A stretch of 64,000 bases of DNA from Roseovarius sp. SCSIO 43702 (GCF_019599045.1 NZ_CP080623.1:2006501-2070500), one strand, 5' to 3'. Shown: positions 14,695 to 22,900, numbered from the stretch's first letter. Notes: generated from the sequence alone by a model not told the origin. Program-made: numbers and translations.

Positions 14695-17049
14695 TCAGCT
14701 CGGGATGAGCGCCGGCACGATGGTCACGATCGCCGGGAAGAACCACAGGATCGCCAGCCCCACCACCTGGATCAGCACGAAGGGCGCGACGCCGCGATAG
14801 ATATGGCCCGTGGTCACCTCCTTCGGCGCCACGCCCCTCAGGTAGAAGAGCGCGAAGCCGAATGGCGGTGTCAGGAACGAGGTCTGGAGGTTCACCGCGA
14901 TCATGATCGTCACCCACTTGGGATCGAACGATCCGCCATAGATCACCGGCCCCACGATGGGAATGACGATGTAGATGATCTCGAGGAAGTCGAGCACGAA
15001 GCCCAGCACGAAAAGCACCAGCATCACGATCAGGAACACCTTGAACTCGCTGTCGAAGCTGCGCAGGAACTGCTGGATGTAATGCTCGCCGCCGAAACTG
15101 ATGACCACGAGGTTGAGAAGTTGCGAGCCGATGAGGATGGTGAAGACCATGCTCGTGACCTTGGCGGTCTCGCGCACCACCGGCGTGAGGATTCCGCCCG
15201 AGTAGAGCACCCAGCAACTGAAGAGAAGCCCGAAGAGCGCGAAGAGATAGGCGGCCTTGGCGACAAGGAACGCGGCCCATGTCTCGAAGGCCACTTCGTC
15301 CAGGTTGATCCGCAGGTCGAAATTCACCCCCAGCAGGATCGCCACCACGATGGCCAGCGTGGCCCAGATGATGATCTTGCCCGAGCGGTCGTCATCCTTC
15401 AGCTTGCGATAGGCCGCCAGCATGATCGCCCCGCCCGCGCCCAGGGCGGCGGCGGGGGTCGGGTTCGTGATGCCACCCAGGATCGAGCCCAGAACGGCGA
15501 TGATGAGGACAAGCGGCGGAAAGACGACCGCGACAAGATCGTTCTTCGCAAGCCGCCCCGCCGCATGGGATGCCCCGTAGAGCGCGAGGCCGAGCGGCAC
15601 GAGCAGAAGCAGCGTCGTGGCCCCGGCACTGGTCGTCGGACCGATCAGCAGCACGTCCAGCACGAGCCCCAGAAGCACCCCGATCGCGCCCAGGATGAGC
15701 GGTCGCGGATCGGCCGAGGGCGCGATCCCGCGCCCGAAGGCCAGCACCAGCGCGAAGAGCAGGAAGATGATCGCCACGCCCGTCCCCACGGGCGCGACCG
15801 CGTCCATCTTGGCGGCGATCGCCTCGGCCATCTCCTCCTCGGTGCGCTCGTGGCTTTCGAGGACACCGCCGCTCGCGTCGATCTCCGCCTGTTCGGCGAC
15901 GGCGGCGTCCCATGCCGCCTGCCCGTGCAGCTCGATCATCGCCTCGCGGCAGGCCGGCCTGACATTCGTGCGCAGCGACGCGCCCTCGCCCCGCGCGCTG
16001 AAGCTGCTGACGGTGATGTCCTGGCTGCCGACAAGGCCCACCTGTCCCGCAAGCAGCACACCGGCGACAAGCGCGACCGGGAGGCCGATGAGCCACGTGA
16101 ATTTCTCGCCCCGCGTCGTGGGCTCGCCCCCGGCTCCGCCCAGCGACACGGCCGGCGCCTTCGACGGGTTGAGAAGCGCGTAGCCGAACGCATAGAGCCC
16201 GTAGAGCAGCGCCAGAAGGATCCCCGGCAGGAGCGCCGCCTGGAACAGCGTGCCGACCGAGACGACCGCCGGCTCGCCGAGATAGGTCAGCGCATCCGTG
16301 CACCCCGCCTCGATGGCCCGTTTCTCCTGCGCGACCGAATAGAGATCGCCCGCGAGCGTGCCCAGAAGCACGATCACGATCGACGGCGGGATGATCTGGC
16401 CCAGCGTGCCGCTCGCCGCGATCACGCCCGTCGCGATCTCGGGGCTGTAATTGTTGCGCAGCATGGTCGGCAGGCTCAGAAGGCCCATCGTGACCACCGT
16501 CGCCCCCACGATCCCCGTGGACGCGGCGAGAAAGGCGCCGACCACCACGACCGACACCGCGAGCCCGCCGGGAAGGGGCCCGAAGACGCGCGCCATCGTG
16601 GTGAGCAGGTCGTTGGCGATCTTCGAACGTTCGAGCGTGATGCCCATCATGACGAACATGAGCACCGCGAGCAGCGTCTCGATCGACTGCCCCGCCAGCA
16701 CCCGCTCGTTCAGGCGGTTCACGATGAACGACACGTTGCGGTCGAGCGCCACCTCCCATCCCTGCGGAAAGACCGGCTCGCCGTATCGTGGCAGGTCGGG
16801 GTATCGGAAAAGGGATATGGTGTCCTGCTTCACCCCCTCGGCCAGCAATGCACGGTATTCGGCGCTCGAGGTGTCCACGGCCTGGTGGATCAGGAGGCCC
16901 GAACTGTCGAGCACGGCGATGATGCCGAAGGCGATGATCCCCGCCCCGCCGATCGAGAATGCCACCGGAAAGCCCGAAAGGATGCCTCCGAAGAGACAGA
17001 GGAATACGATGATCAGGCCGATCTCGACGCCATCTAGTCCGAAAAGCAT
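14695..17049 (-). CDS. dctM: TRAP transporter large permease DctM, extended form
   Basis: 784 residues, against about 430 for a usual DctM. The N-terminal third (LIIVFLCLFGGILSGFPVAF, LFVMMGITLERSKIANDLL, GVIAASGTLGQIIPPSIVIVLL) and the C-terminal part (FLIVMLVLFVLGFVLDFLEI, NLQTSFLTPPFGFALFYLRG) are clear DctM sequence. A central insertion of roughly 350 residues holds a soluble loop (about 330-430) and extra membrane spans. It forms the ion-coupled membrane domain with DctQ and takes substrate from the DctP protein. The long form is known in TRAP systems with TakP-like binding proteins. It ends the minus-strand set dctP-dctQ-dctM. Confidence 0.9.
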   Translation of the reverse strand: MLFGLDGVEIGLIIVFLCLFGGILSGFPVAFSIGGAGIIAFGIIAVLDSSGLLIHQAVDTSSAEYRALLAEGVKQDTISLFRYPDLPRYGEPVFPQGWEVALDRNVSFIVNRLNERVLAGQSIETLLAVLMFVMMGITLERSKIANDLLTTMARVFGPLPGGLAVSVVVVGAFLAASTGIVGATVVTMGLLSLPTMLRNNYSPEIATGVIAASGTLGQIIPPSIVIVLLGTLAGDLYSVAQEKRAIEAGCTDALTYLGEPAVVSVGTLFQAALLPGILLALLYGLYAFGYALLNPSKAPAVSLGGAGGEPTTRGEKFTWLIGLPVALVAGVLLAGQVGLVGSQDITVSSFSARGEGASLRTNVRPACREAMIELHGQAAWDAAVAEQAEIDASGGVLESHERTEEEMAEAIAAKMDAVAPVGTGVAIIFLLFALVLAFGRGIAPSADPRPLILGAIGVLLGLVLDVLLIGPTTSAGATTLLLLVPLGLALYGASHAAGRLAKNDLVAVVFPPLVLIIAVLGSILGGITNPTPAAALGAGGAIMLAAYRKLKDDDRSGKIIIWATLAIVVAILLGVNFDLRINLDEVAFETWAAFLVAKAAYLFALFGLLFSCWVLYSGGILTPVVRETAKVTSMVFTILIGSQLLNLVVISFGGEHYIQQFLRSFDSEFKVFLIVMLVLFVLGFVLDFLEIIYIVIPIVGPVIYGGSFDPKWVTIMIAVNLQTSFLTPPFGFALFYLRGVAPKEVTTGHIYRGVAPFVLIQVVGLAILWFFPAIVTIVPALIPS

Positions 17050-17126
17050 GGTCCCTGCCCCTTATGTCGCGGTCTGCGTTCTGCGCCGGTCGTCCGGTCG
17101 CCGCGTGTCATTGCAAGGGTGACGCA

Positions 17127-18065
17127 TCAATGCGTCCCCTCGAAGGCTTCCTCGCCTGCCCCGAGGCTGTCCCGGTCGAGATACTTGCCCTCGCTCACCG
17201 GCCCCTCTTTCCACTCGAGATAGGATCGGAAGAAGAACGCGATCGCCTGGAGGAACACCATCGCGGTGAAGAAGAGAAGCAGGACCTTGAACAGGAAATA
17301 GCCGTTGAACCCGTTCGGACTGAACCCGATCGTCTCGACGTTCCACCGCACCGCCCGCGCTTTCAGCAGCAGCCGGTCGAGCGTGTCGCTCGCCGAGGGT
17401 TTCGGCGTGATCAGGTGACGCCACAGGAAAAACCAGCCATAGAGCCAGATGAGCACGGCCATGGGCATCATGAAAATCAGGCTGCCCACCATGTCGATGA
17501 TCCGTTTCGTGCGGAAGCTGACCGCCGAATAGACCAGGTCGACGCGCACATGCCCACCCTGCACGAAGGTATAGGTCGCACACAGGCACACGACGAGCGC
17601 GTTGTAGAGCTTGAGCTCCTCCGACCACCAGCTGATGTCCATCTGGAGCGGAATGCCGAAACCGATGGCGATGTCGGGCCGTACGAAGACCCGTTGGAGG
17701 AAAACGATGATGATCTGCTGGATCACCATCAAGAGCCCCGCCCAGGCAAAGAACCGGCCCACGCCGTTGGCGAAGCCCTCGAGCACCCGCACGCAAGCCC
17801 ACATGAAGCCGTTGCGCCAGAGGCCGATTATCGTGATGACGAGGAAAAGGGTGAAGACGACGAAGAAGAACTCGAGCGATCCGCCGTAATAGACGACCCG
17901 CATGATCGCTTCGTTGTTGGACCAATCGAGCCAGAGCCCCGGATTGAGCACCGCGTAGGCCAGGTTGTAGAAGCTCATCAGGATGTTCTGCACGACCCAG
18001 ACCACGCCGCCGAGCAGCCCGCCCAACGACTCCACCAGGCCGCCGCCATTCGCCTCGTTCTCCAT
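17127..18065 (-). CDS. dctQ: TRAP transporter small permease DctQ, extended form
   Basis: 312 residues with about six hydrophobic stretches (for example GFMWACVRVLEGFANGVGRF next to AGLLMVIQQIIIVFL, and GSLIFMMPMAVLIWLYGWFFL). Typical DctQ proteins have four spans and about 170 residues, so this one is enlarged in step with its DctM partner. The conserved DctQ region is near GHVRVDLVYSAVSFRTKRI. The ATG at 18065 is preferred to the GTG at 18080 because GAGGGAG lies at good distance. A 77-bp gap separates it from dctM, and a strong hairpin lies between it and dctP. Confidence 0.85.
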   Translation of the reverse strand: MENEANGGGLVESLGGLLGGVVWVVQNILMSFYNLAYAVLNPGLWLDWSNNEAIMRVVYYGGSLEFFFVVFTLFLVITIIGLWRNGFMWACVRVLEGFANGVGRFFAWAGLLMVIQQIIIVFLQRVFVRPDIAIGFGIPLQMDISWWSEELKLYNALVVCLCATYTFVQGGHVRVDLVYSAVSFRTKRIIDMVGSLIFMMPMAVLIWLYGWFFLWRHLITPKPSASDTLDRLLLKARAVRWNVETIGFSPNGFNGYFLFKVLLLFFTAMVFLQAIAFFFRSYLEWKEGPVSEGKYLDRDSLGAGEEAFEGTH

Positions 18066-18144
18066 GGATCTCCCTCTCACCCAACCGCGATGCCGGCCCC
18101 TCCGGCCCGCCTTTCGCGGGCCTCCCGGCGCTCAGGTGTCCCGT

Positions 18145-18174
18145 GCCGCGCCCCCGGCGATGCGGGGGCGCGGC
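18145..18174 (-). promoter_or_regulatory. Perfect 11-bp intercistronic hairpin between dctP and dctQ
   Basis: GCCGCGCCCCC at 18145-18155 pairs without mismatch with GGGGGCGCGGC at 18164-18174 around an 8-base loop. It follows the dctP stop by 20 bp on the transcribed strand and has no T-run. Such hairpins commonly protect the upstream mRNA or cause partial termination, giving more binding protein than permease. That role is inference. Confidence 0.6.
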
Positions 18175-18193
18175 CGTGTTTCGGTCTGCCGGA

Positions 18194-19279
18194 TCAGATG
18201 CCGACGATGCGGTTGCGCTGAGCGGTGAACTCGCCTTCCGAACGGCTGCCCCAGGCGGCCGAGCTGCGCAGCGACTCCATGTAGCTGTCGTAGCATTTCT
18301 TGTAGAGTTCGTCGCCCATGGGCTCCTTCGTGACCTCTTCGGCCGCGGCGCCGAAGGCGTCCCAGACGCTGTCGGGAAACTCGAGGATCGTCACGCCGCC
18401 CGATTGCAGACGCTGCAACGCGGCCGAGTTGTTGGCCATGAATTGCGACATCGACCAGATGTTCACCGCCTGCGCGGCATTGCTGATGATGGATTGCTGC
18501 GCGGGCGTCAGTTCCTCGTAGACGTCGAGGTTGAGCGTCAGGTTCAGGTTGGGGCCCGGCTCGTGGAAACCGGCGGTGTAGTAGATCTTGGTGATCTCCT
18601 GGAAACCGGCCTTCTCGTCGGCCCAGGGCCCGATCCACTCGGTCCCGTCGATCGCGCCGCTCGAAAGCGCCTGGTACACTTCCGAGCCGGGAAGGTTCTG
18701 AACGCTCGCGCCGAGCTTGCCGAGAACCTGCCCACCCTGGCCCGGCATCCGGAACTTGAGACCCTGGAAATCGTCGGGGCTGTTGATCTCGCTCTTGAAC
18801 CAGCCGCCCGATTGCGGCCCCGTGTTCCCGGCGGGGAACGGCTTGAGACCGAAGATCGGATAGAGCTCGTCGGCCAGTTCGCGGCCGCCGTCATGGTAGA
18901 ACCAGTTGCTGTATTCCTGGAAGTTCATGCCGAAAGGCACCTGGCTGAAGAACGACAGCGCCGGATGCTGGCCCAGGAAATAGTAATCGACGCCGTGATA
19001 CATGTCGGCCTGCCCCGCCGAGACCGCGTCGAACACCTCGAATGCGCCGACAAGCTCGCCCGCGGCCTTGAGATCGACGGTCAACGCGCCGTCGGACATT
19101 TCGGTGATCGCGTCGGCGCAATACTGCGCGGCATCATGCACACCGGCAAGGCCGCGCCCCCAGGTCGTGACCATGGTCAGCGTGCGGTTGCCCTGGGCAT
19201 AGGCGGGCGCCGCAAGCGATGTCGCCGCGGCTGCCGATCCGCCAAGCGCGGTGTTTTTCAGAAATGAACGACGATTCAT
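18194..19279 (-). CDS. dctP: TRAP transporter substrate-binding protein DctP, TakP-like
   Basis: 361 residues. The N-terminus MNRRSFLKNTALGGSAAAA carries a twin-arginine motif (RRSFLK) and an alanine cleavage region ending APAYA, so the protein is exported folded by Tat. The DctP fold is seen in GLKFRMPGQGGQVLGKLGA and in SGAIDGTEWIGPWADEKAGF, a region that in TakP-type proteins contacts alpha-keto acid or lactate ligands, so a monocarboxylic or 2-oxo acid substrate is likely. The ATG at 19279 is chosen over 19348 because it places the Tat motif at the N-terminus, and GGAGGAG lies just upstream. Confidence 0.88.
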   Translation of the reverse strand: MNRRSFLKNTALGGSAAAATSLAAPAYAQGNRTLTMVTTWGRGLAGVHDAAQYCADAITEMSDGALTVDLKAAGELVGAFEVFDAVSAGQADMYHGVDYYFLGQHPALSFFSQVPFGMNFQEYSNWFYHDGGRELADELYPIFGLKPFPAGNTGPQSGGWFKSEINSPDDFQGLKFRMPGQGGQVLGKLGASVQNLPGSEVYQALSSGAIDGTEWIGPWADEKAGFQEITKIYYTAGFHEPGPNLNLTLNLDVYEELTPAQQSIISNAAQAVNIWSMSQFMANNSAALQRLQSGGVTILEFPDSVWDAFGAAAEEVTKEPMGDELYKKCYDSYMESLRSSAAWGSRSEGEFTAQRNRIVGI

Positions 19280-19750
19280 GTCGAGTGTCTCCTCCCGGTT
19301 TGTTTTACGGGGCGCCGGTGACGAAGCGTCGGGCGCGGGCCGTTTCAAGTGAAGCGGACATTATCGTCAGAGCCGCCTCATGGAAATACCGATAATCGCG
19401 CACGACGCCCCGAAACGGTCGAAAATTCCGCTCGGCAAGGGATGTCCTTGCGTCGGAAGCCTTGAGCGGCCGGGATTTTGCAACGATCTGGCGTCGCGGC
19501 CTGGCGGGCGGCACGCATCAACAAGAAGGATCCGGGGATCTCGCCCGACAGGCGCGCCGGGCCCAGCCGCACCGCGACCAGCAGGCGAAGAGCGGCAGGA
19601 TGACGTAGTTGGCTCAGGTCTCGAGCATGTCGCGCAGAGATCCTGAATTAACTTGCCCGGAACGTGCCCTCCAGCGCATCTTTTGCAAACCAAATTGTCG
19701 CACCGCGCAATTTTCGCAATTATACAAGGGCTCGTATGGGAAATTCGCGG
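19280..19750. other. Non-coding region between dctP and the ilv promoter; nothing identified
   Basis: About 470 bp upstream of both dctP (minus) and the ilv leader (plus). Short open frames on both strands have no convincing start, ribosome binding site or family resemblance. The part near 19675-19735 is AT-richer, with CGCAATT repeated at about 19703 and 19714, and may hold promoters. The GC-rich middle could be a decayed gene, but I cannot name it. Confidence 0.5.
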
Positions 19751-19779
19751 TTGACGCCCCCGCCGCCTCTTTCTAATGT
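19751..19779 (+). promoter_or_regulatory. Candidate sigma-70 promoter of the ilvBH operon
   Basis: TTGACG at 19751-19756 and TAATGT at 19774-19779 are separated by 17 bp, and the leader peptide start follows 30 bp downstream of the -10. Strength is inferred from match to consensus only. Confidence 0.6.
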
Positions 19780-19809
19780 CGCGCTCGCAGCATAAGGAGT
19801 GGCCCGCGC

Positions 19810-19857
19810 ATGGCACGGCTAGTGGTAATCGTAGGTGAATGGCGCATGGGCCGGTAA
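19810..19857 (+). CDS. ilv operon leader peptide (attenuator control peptide)
   Basis: A 15-residue open frame MARLVVIVGEWRMGR with AAGGAG at 19794-19799, ten bases before the ATG. Codons 4-8 read Leu-Val-Val-Ile-Val (CTA GTG GTA ATC GTA), all three branched-chain amino acids, and three of the five end in A, which is rare in this GC-rich genome and should sharpen stalling. The codon block is followed by two mutually exclusive RNA structures before ilvB. This is the classical translation-coupled attenuation design: charged Leu, Val or Ile tRNA shortage stalls the ribosome here and spares the operon from termination. Confidence 0.88.
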   Translation: MARLVVIVGEWRMGR

Positions 19858-19885
19858 CGGTAACCCAGAACGGTCCCCATGCGCC
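19841..19885 (+). promoter_or_regulatory. ilv attenuator antiterminator hairpin
   Basis: GGCGCATGGG at 19841-19850 pairs perfectly with CCCATGCGCC at 19876-19885. The 5' arm lies inside the last codons of the leader peptide, and the 3' arm overlaps the first three bases of the terminator stem (19883-19885), so the two structures compete. A ribosome stalled at the branched-chain codons leaves this hairpin free; one that reaches the stop at 19855 covers its 5' arm. Confidence 0.8.
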
Positions 19886-19909
19886 CCCGGAATTCTCGGG
19901 GGCTTTTTT
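19883..19909 (+). terminator. ilv attenuator (intrinsic terminator)
   Basis: GCCCCCG (19883-19889) pairs with CGGGGGC (19897-19903) around a 7-base loop, followed by six T at 19904-19909. It precedes the ilvB start by 39 bp and is alternative to the upstream hairpin. Confidence 0.88.
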
Positions 19910-19947
19910 ATGCGGCGCAGGATGAATGTCATGAACGGAGCAAGAAG

Positions 19948-21702
19948 ATGACACGTCAGATGACCGGAGCGAAGATGGTGGTTCAGGCCCTCAGGGATCA
20001 GGGCGTGGACGTCGTATTCGGCTATCCCGGCGGCGCCGTGCTTCCGATCTATGACGAGATCTTCCAGCAGAACGGCATTCGTCACATCCTGGTGCGGCAC
20101 GAACAGGGCGCAGTCCACGCCGCCGAGGGCTATGCCCGCGCGACCGGCAAGCCCGGCGTGGCCCTCGTGACGTCCGGGCCCGGCGCGACCAACGCCGTGA
20201 CCGGGCTCACCGACGCACTGATGGATTCCATCCCGATCATCGTGCTCTCGGGCCAGGTGCCCACCTTCATGATCGGCTCCGACGCCTTCCAGGAGGCCGA
20301 CACCGTGGGCATCACCCGCCCCTGCACCAAGCACAACTGGCTGGTGAGCGACACCAAGGCCCTGTCGGGCGTCCTGCACGAGGCTTTCCACGTCGCGACC
20401 TCGGGCCGCCCCGGCCCGGTGCTCGTGGACATCCCGAAGGATGTGCAGTTCGCCTCGGCCGAATACACCCCCGTCGCCCGCGCCAAGACCTCGCACTACC
20501 AGCCGCAAGTGAAGGGCGACATGGAGGCGATCACCGAGCTTGTCGAAGCGCTCGAGACCGCCGAGCGGCCGATCTTCTACACCGGCGGCGGCGTGATCAA
20601 TTCCGGCCCGGCAGCCAGCCAGCTTCTGCGCGAACTGGTCGAGGCCTCGGGCGTGCCGATCACTTCGACGCTCATGGGTCTCGGCGCCTACCCGGCCTCG
20701 GGCAAGCATTGGCTGGGGATGCTCGGGATGCACGGGCTCTACGAGGCCAACATGGCGATGCATGGCTGCGACCTCATGATCAACGTCGGGGCGCGGTTCG
20801 ACGACCGCATCACCGGCCGCATCGACGCGTTTTCGCCCCACTCGACCAAGGCGCATATCGACATCGACCCCTCGTCGATCAACAAGGTGATCAAGACCGA
20901 CATTCCCATCGTCGGCGACGTGGCCCATGTGCTCGAGGACGTGCTCAAGGTCTGGAAGTCGCGCGGACGCAAGACGAACCGCGAGGCGCTGGCGAAATGG
21001 TGGAAGCAGATCGAGAAATGGCGCGAGGTCGATTGCCTCTCGTTCCGGCAGGACGGCCCGGCGATCAAGCCGCAACATGCGCTCGCCCGCCTCGAGGCGC
21101 TGACCAAGGACCGCAACCGCTACATCTGCACCGAGGTCGGCCAGCACCAGATGTGGGCCGCGCAGTATCTCGGCTTCGAGGATCCGAACCGCTGGATGAC
21201 CTCCGGTGGCCTCGGCACCATGGGCTACGGCTTCCCGGCGTCGATCGGCGTGCAGATGGCGCATCCCGACGCGCTCGTGATCAACGTCGCGGGCGAGGCG
21301 TCGTGGCTCATGAACATGCAGGAAATGGGCACCGCCGTGCAGTTCCGCCTGCCGGTCAAGCAGTTCATCCTCAACAACGAACGCCTCGGCATGGTCCGCC
21401 AGTGGCAGGAGCTCCTGCATGGCGAGCGCTATTCGCACAGCTGGTCCGAGGCGCTCCCGGATTTCGTGAAGCTGGCCGAGGCTTTCGGCGCCAAGGGCAT
21501 CAAGTGCGACGACCCCAAGGATCTCGACGATGCGATCATGGAAATGATCGACCATGACGGCCCGGTGATCTTCGACTGCCTTGTCGAGAAGCACGAGAAC
21601 TGCTTCCCGATGATCCCGTCGGGCGAGCCGCACAACAAGATGCTGCTGGGCGAGGCGTCGACCAAGGACGCCATAGGTTCCTCGGGCGCGGTGCTGGTGT
21701 GA
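19948..21702 (+). CDS. ilvB: Acetolactate synthase large (catalytic) subunit
   Basis: 584 residues. It condenses two pyruvates, or pyruvate with 2-oxobutyrate, in valine, leucine and isoleucine synthesis, using TPP, Mg and FAD. The TPP-activating glutamate is in HEQGAVHAAEGYAR near 50. The pyrophosphate/Mg motif near 450 reads GEASWLMNMQEMG, ending in ILNNERLGMV, so the usual GDG aspartate is replaced by glutamate. The start at 19948 follows GGAGCAAG; the frame open to 19879 runs through the terminator and is not used. IlvH follows after 77 bp, and transcription is controlled by the upstream attenuator. Confidence 0.96.
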   Translation: MTRQMTGAKMVVQALRDQGVDVVFGYPGGAVLPIYDEIFQQNGIRHILVRHEQGAVHAAEGYARATGKPGVALVTSGPGATNAVTGLTDALMDSIPIIVLSGQVPTFMIGSDAFQEADTVGITRPCTKHNWLVSDTKALSGVLHEAFHVATSGRPGPVLVDIPKDVQFASAEYTPVARAKTSHYQPQVKGDMEAITELVEALETAERPIFYTGGGVINSGPAASQLLRELVEASGVPITSTLMGLGAYPASGKHWLGMLGMHGLYEANMAMHGCDLMINVGARFDDRITGRIDAFSPHSTKAHIDIDPSSINKVIKTDIPIVGDVAHVLEDVLKVWKSRGRKTNREALAKWWKQIEKWREVDCLSFRQDGPAIKPQHALARLEALTKDRNRYICTEVGQHQMWAAQYLGFEDPNRWMTSGGLGTMGYGFPASIGVQMAHPDALVINVAGEASWLMNMQEMGTAVQFRLPVKQFILNNERLGMVRQWQELLHGERYSHSWSEALPDFVKLAEAFGAKGIKCDDPKDLDDAIMEMIDHDGPVIFDCLVEKHENCFPMIPSGEPHNKMLLGEASTKDAIGSSGAVLV

Positions 21703-21729
21703 CCTGACGGCCTCTTGAAAAGAACACGG

Positions 21730-21752
21730 CCCGGAGCTTTCGAAGCTCCGGG
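21730..21752 (+). other. Perfect 10-bp hairpin between ilvB and ilvH
   Basis: CCCGGAGCTT (21730-21739) and AAGCTCCGGG (21743-21752) enclose a 3-base loop in the 77-bp intercistronic gap. There is no T-run, so it is more likely an RNA stability or processing element than a terminator. Confidence 0.6.
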
Positions 21753-21779
21753 TCCGACCCGACAGAAGGAAGATCGAAG

Positions 21780-22337
21780 ATGTCCGCCCTGAAGATCAAG
21801 AAAGGCACGACGAAACACTCGGCCTACAACCTCCGCCCGACTTTCTCGGACGTGCAGGAATCGCATACTCTCGCCGTCATCGTCGAGAACGAGCCGGGCG
21901 TGCTCGCCCGTGTGATCGGTCTCTTCTCGGGGCGCGGCTACAATATCGACAGCCTCACCGTGGCGGAAATCGACCACGAGGGGCACCGCTCGCGCATCAC
22001 GATCGTCACCACCGGCACGCCGCAGATCATCGAACAGATCAAGGCGCAGCTCGGGCGAATCGTGCCGGTCTACCAGGTTCACGACCTGACGGTCGAAGGC
22101 CGCGCCGTCGAACGCGAACTCGCGCTCCTGAAGGTCGAGGGCGAAGGCGAAAAGCGCGTCGAGGCGCTCCGGCTGGCCGACATCTTCCGCGCGAGCGTGG
22201 TCGACAGCACGCTCGACAGCTTCATCTTCGAGATCACCGGCACCTCCGAGAAGATCGACGCATTCGCGGACCTGATGCGCCCGCTGGGGCTGTCGGACAT
22301 CGCGCGCACCGGCATCGCGGCGCTGCCCCGCGGCTGA
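21780..22337 (+). CDS. ilvH: Acetolactate synthase small (regulatory) subunit
   Basis: 185 residues. An N-terminal extension of about 25 residues precedes the ACT domain, seen as HTLAVIVENEPGVLARVIGL, and RGYNIDSLTV. The C-terminal ALS_ss-C domain runs from about 105, with LALLKVEGEGEKRVEAL and a terminal LGLSDIARTGIAAL. It binds valine and confers feedback inhibition and full activity on IlvB. An AGAAGGAAGATC stretch precedes the ATG at 21780. It is the last gene of the attenuated operon; a hairpin terminator follows. Confidence 0.95.
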   Translation: MSALKIKKGTTKHSAYNLRPTFSDVQESHTLAVIVENEPGVLARVIGLFSGRGYNIDSLTVAEIDHEGHRSRITIVTTGTPQIIEQIKAQLGRIVPVYQVHDLTVEGRAVERELALLKVEGEGEKRVEALRLADIFRASVVDSTLDSFIFEITGTSEKIDAFADLMRPLGLSDIARTGIAALPRG

Positions 22338-22360
22338 TCCGCCGGGCCCCGGAACGAAAC

Positions 22361-22388
22361 GGACCGCCGAATCTGTCTTCGGCGGTCC
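22361..22388. terminator. Hairpin terminator between convergent ilvH and hypothetical gene
   Basis: GGACCGCCGAA (22361-22371) pairs perfectly with TTCGGCGGTCC (22378-22388), loop of six bases. The T-tract is weak on the plus strand. It lies 23 bp after ilvH and 25 bp from the stop of the opposing gene, so it may serve both directions. Confidence 0.7.
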
Positions 22389-22413
22389 TTCGATTCGATC
22401 GGTCCGAGAAAGT

Positions 22414-22764
22414 TCAGGCGACCTCGGCGCAGCGGTGCGCGCTGAGCGATACCACGTTGTCACGCGCCTCCACGCAGCCCTCCGGTGCGCGGCAGGTCTC
22501 TTCGAGCGCCCCCATCGCGGCGCCAGCCTGCTTGAGGTCATGCGTCAGGGTCGGATAGCTCTCGCGCTCGACCACACGCGGACGCGACACGATGCGCATC
22601 TCCGCCGCTTCCTTGAGATCGAACTGGATGAGATCGCCCGCAGCGAACGGCATCGGTGCGCGCGCACCGCCGGTGCGACGATAGAAGGCCAGATCGCCAT
22701 GATCGTCACACCAGACGACAGCCCGGTTCCTTGCATCATCGCTCCACAGGACAACTCCATACAT
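22414..22764 (-). CDS. Hypothetical protein, diverging from an XRE regulator
   Basis: 116 residues, soluble, beginning MYGVVLWSDDARNRAVVW. The N-terminal half looks like a small beta barrel (VVLWSD, AVVWCDDHGDLAFY, FAAGDLIQFDL), somewhat like a KOW or cold-shock fold, but I do not recognise a family. The C-terminal half is helical with two cysteines (ETCRAPEGC). The ATG at 22764 is preferred to 22803 because GAGGAGG stands six bases before it. It shares a 232-bp intergenic region holding two palindromic sites with the divergent regulator gene, so coregulation is possible. Confidence 0.7.
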   Translation of the reverse strand: MYGVVLWSDDARNRAVVWCDDHGDLAFYRRTGGARAPMPFAAGDLIQFDLKEAAEMRIVSRPRVVERESYPTLTHDLKQAGAAMGALEETCRAPEGCVEARDNVVSLSAHRCAEVA

Positions 22765-22879
22765 GTTCGGCCTCCTCCTCATCGCTCGGTTCCCGATCAG
22801 CATGGCGCGACTGGGCGACGCGATACATGATCAATTCTGTGCGGCGGATTGTTCCTTTGTGTCACCTCGTGTAGCGTCC

Positions 22880-22897
22880 GACGCGATACCACGTCAC
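22880..22897. promoter_or_regulatory. Imperfect palindromic operator candidate, site 1
   Basis: CGACGCGATACCACGTCA is an 18-bp imperfect inverted repeat sharing GACGCGATA with site 2, exactly 21 bp (two helical turns) upstream of it. A further half-match CGACGCGATA occurs at 22816. Both lie between a hypothetical gene and an XRE regulator. Confidence 0.55.
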
Positions 22898-22900
22898 TAC

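Noticed and set aside
19305..19954. Short frames on both strands upstream of ilvB as genes
   Set aside because: No plausible start with ribosome binding site, no family resemblance; one crosses the attenuator.
21730..21752. Hairpin between ilvB and ilvH as a terminator
   Set aside because: No T-run follows and ilvH must be expressed with ilvB; listed only as an RNA structure.
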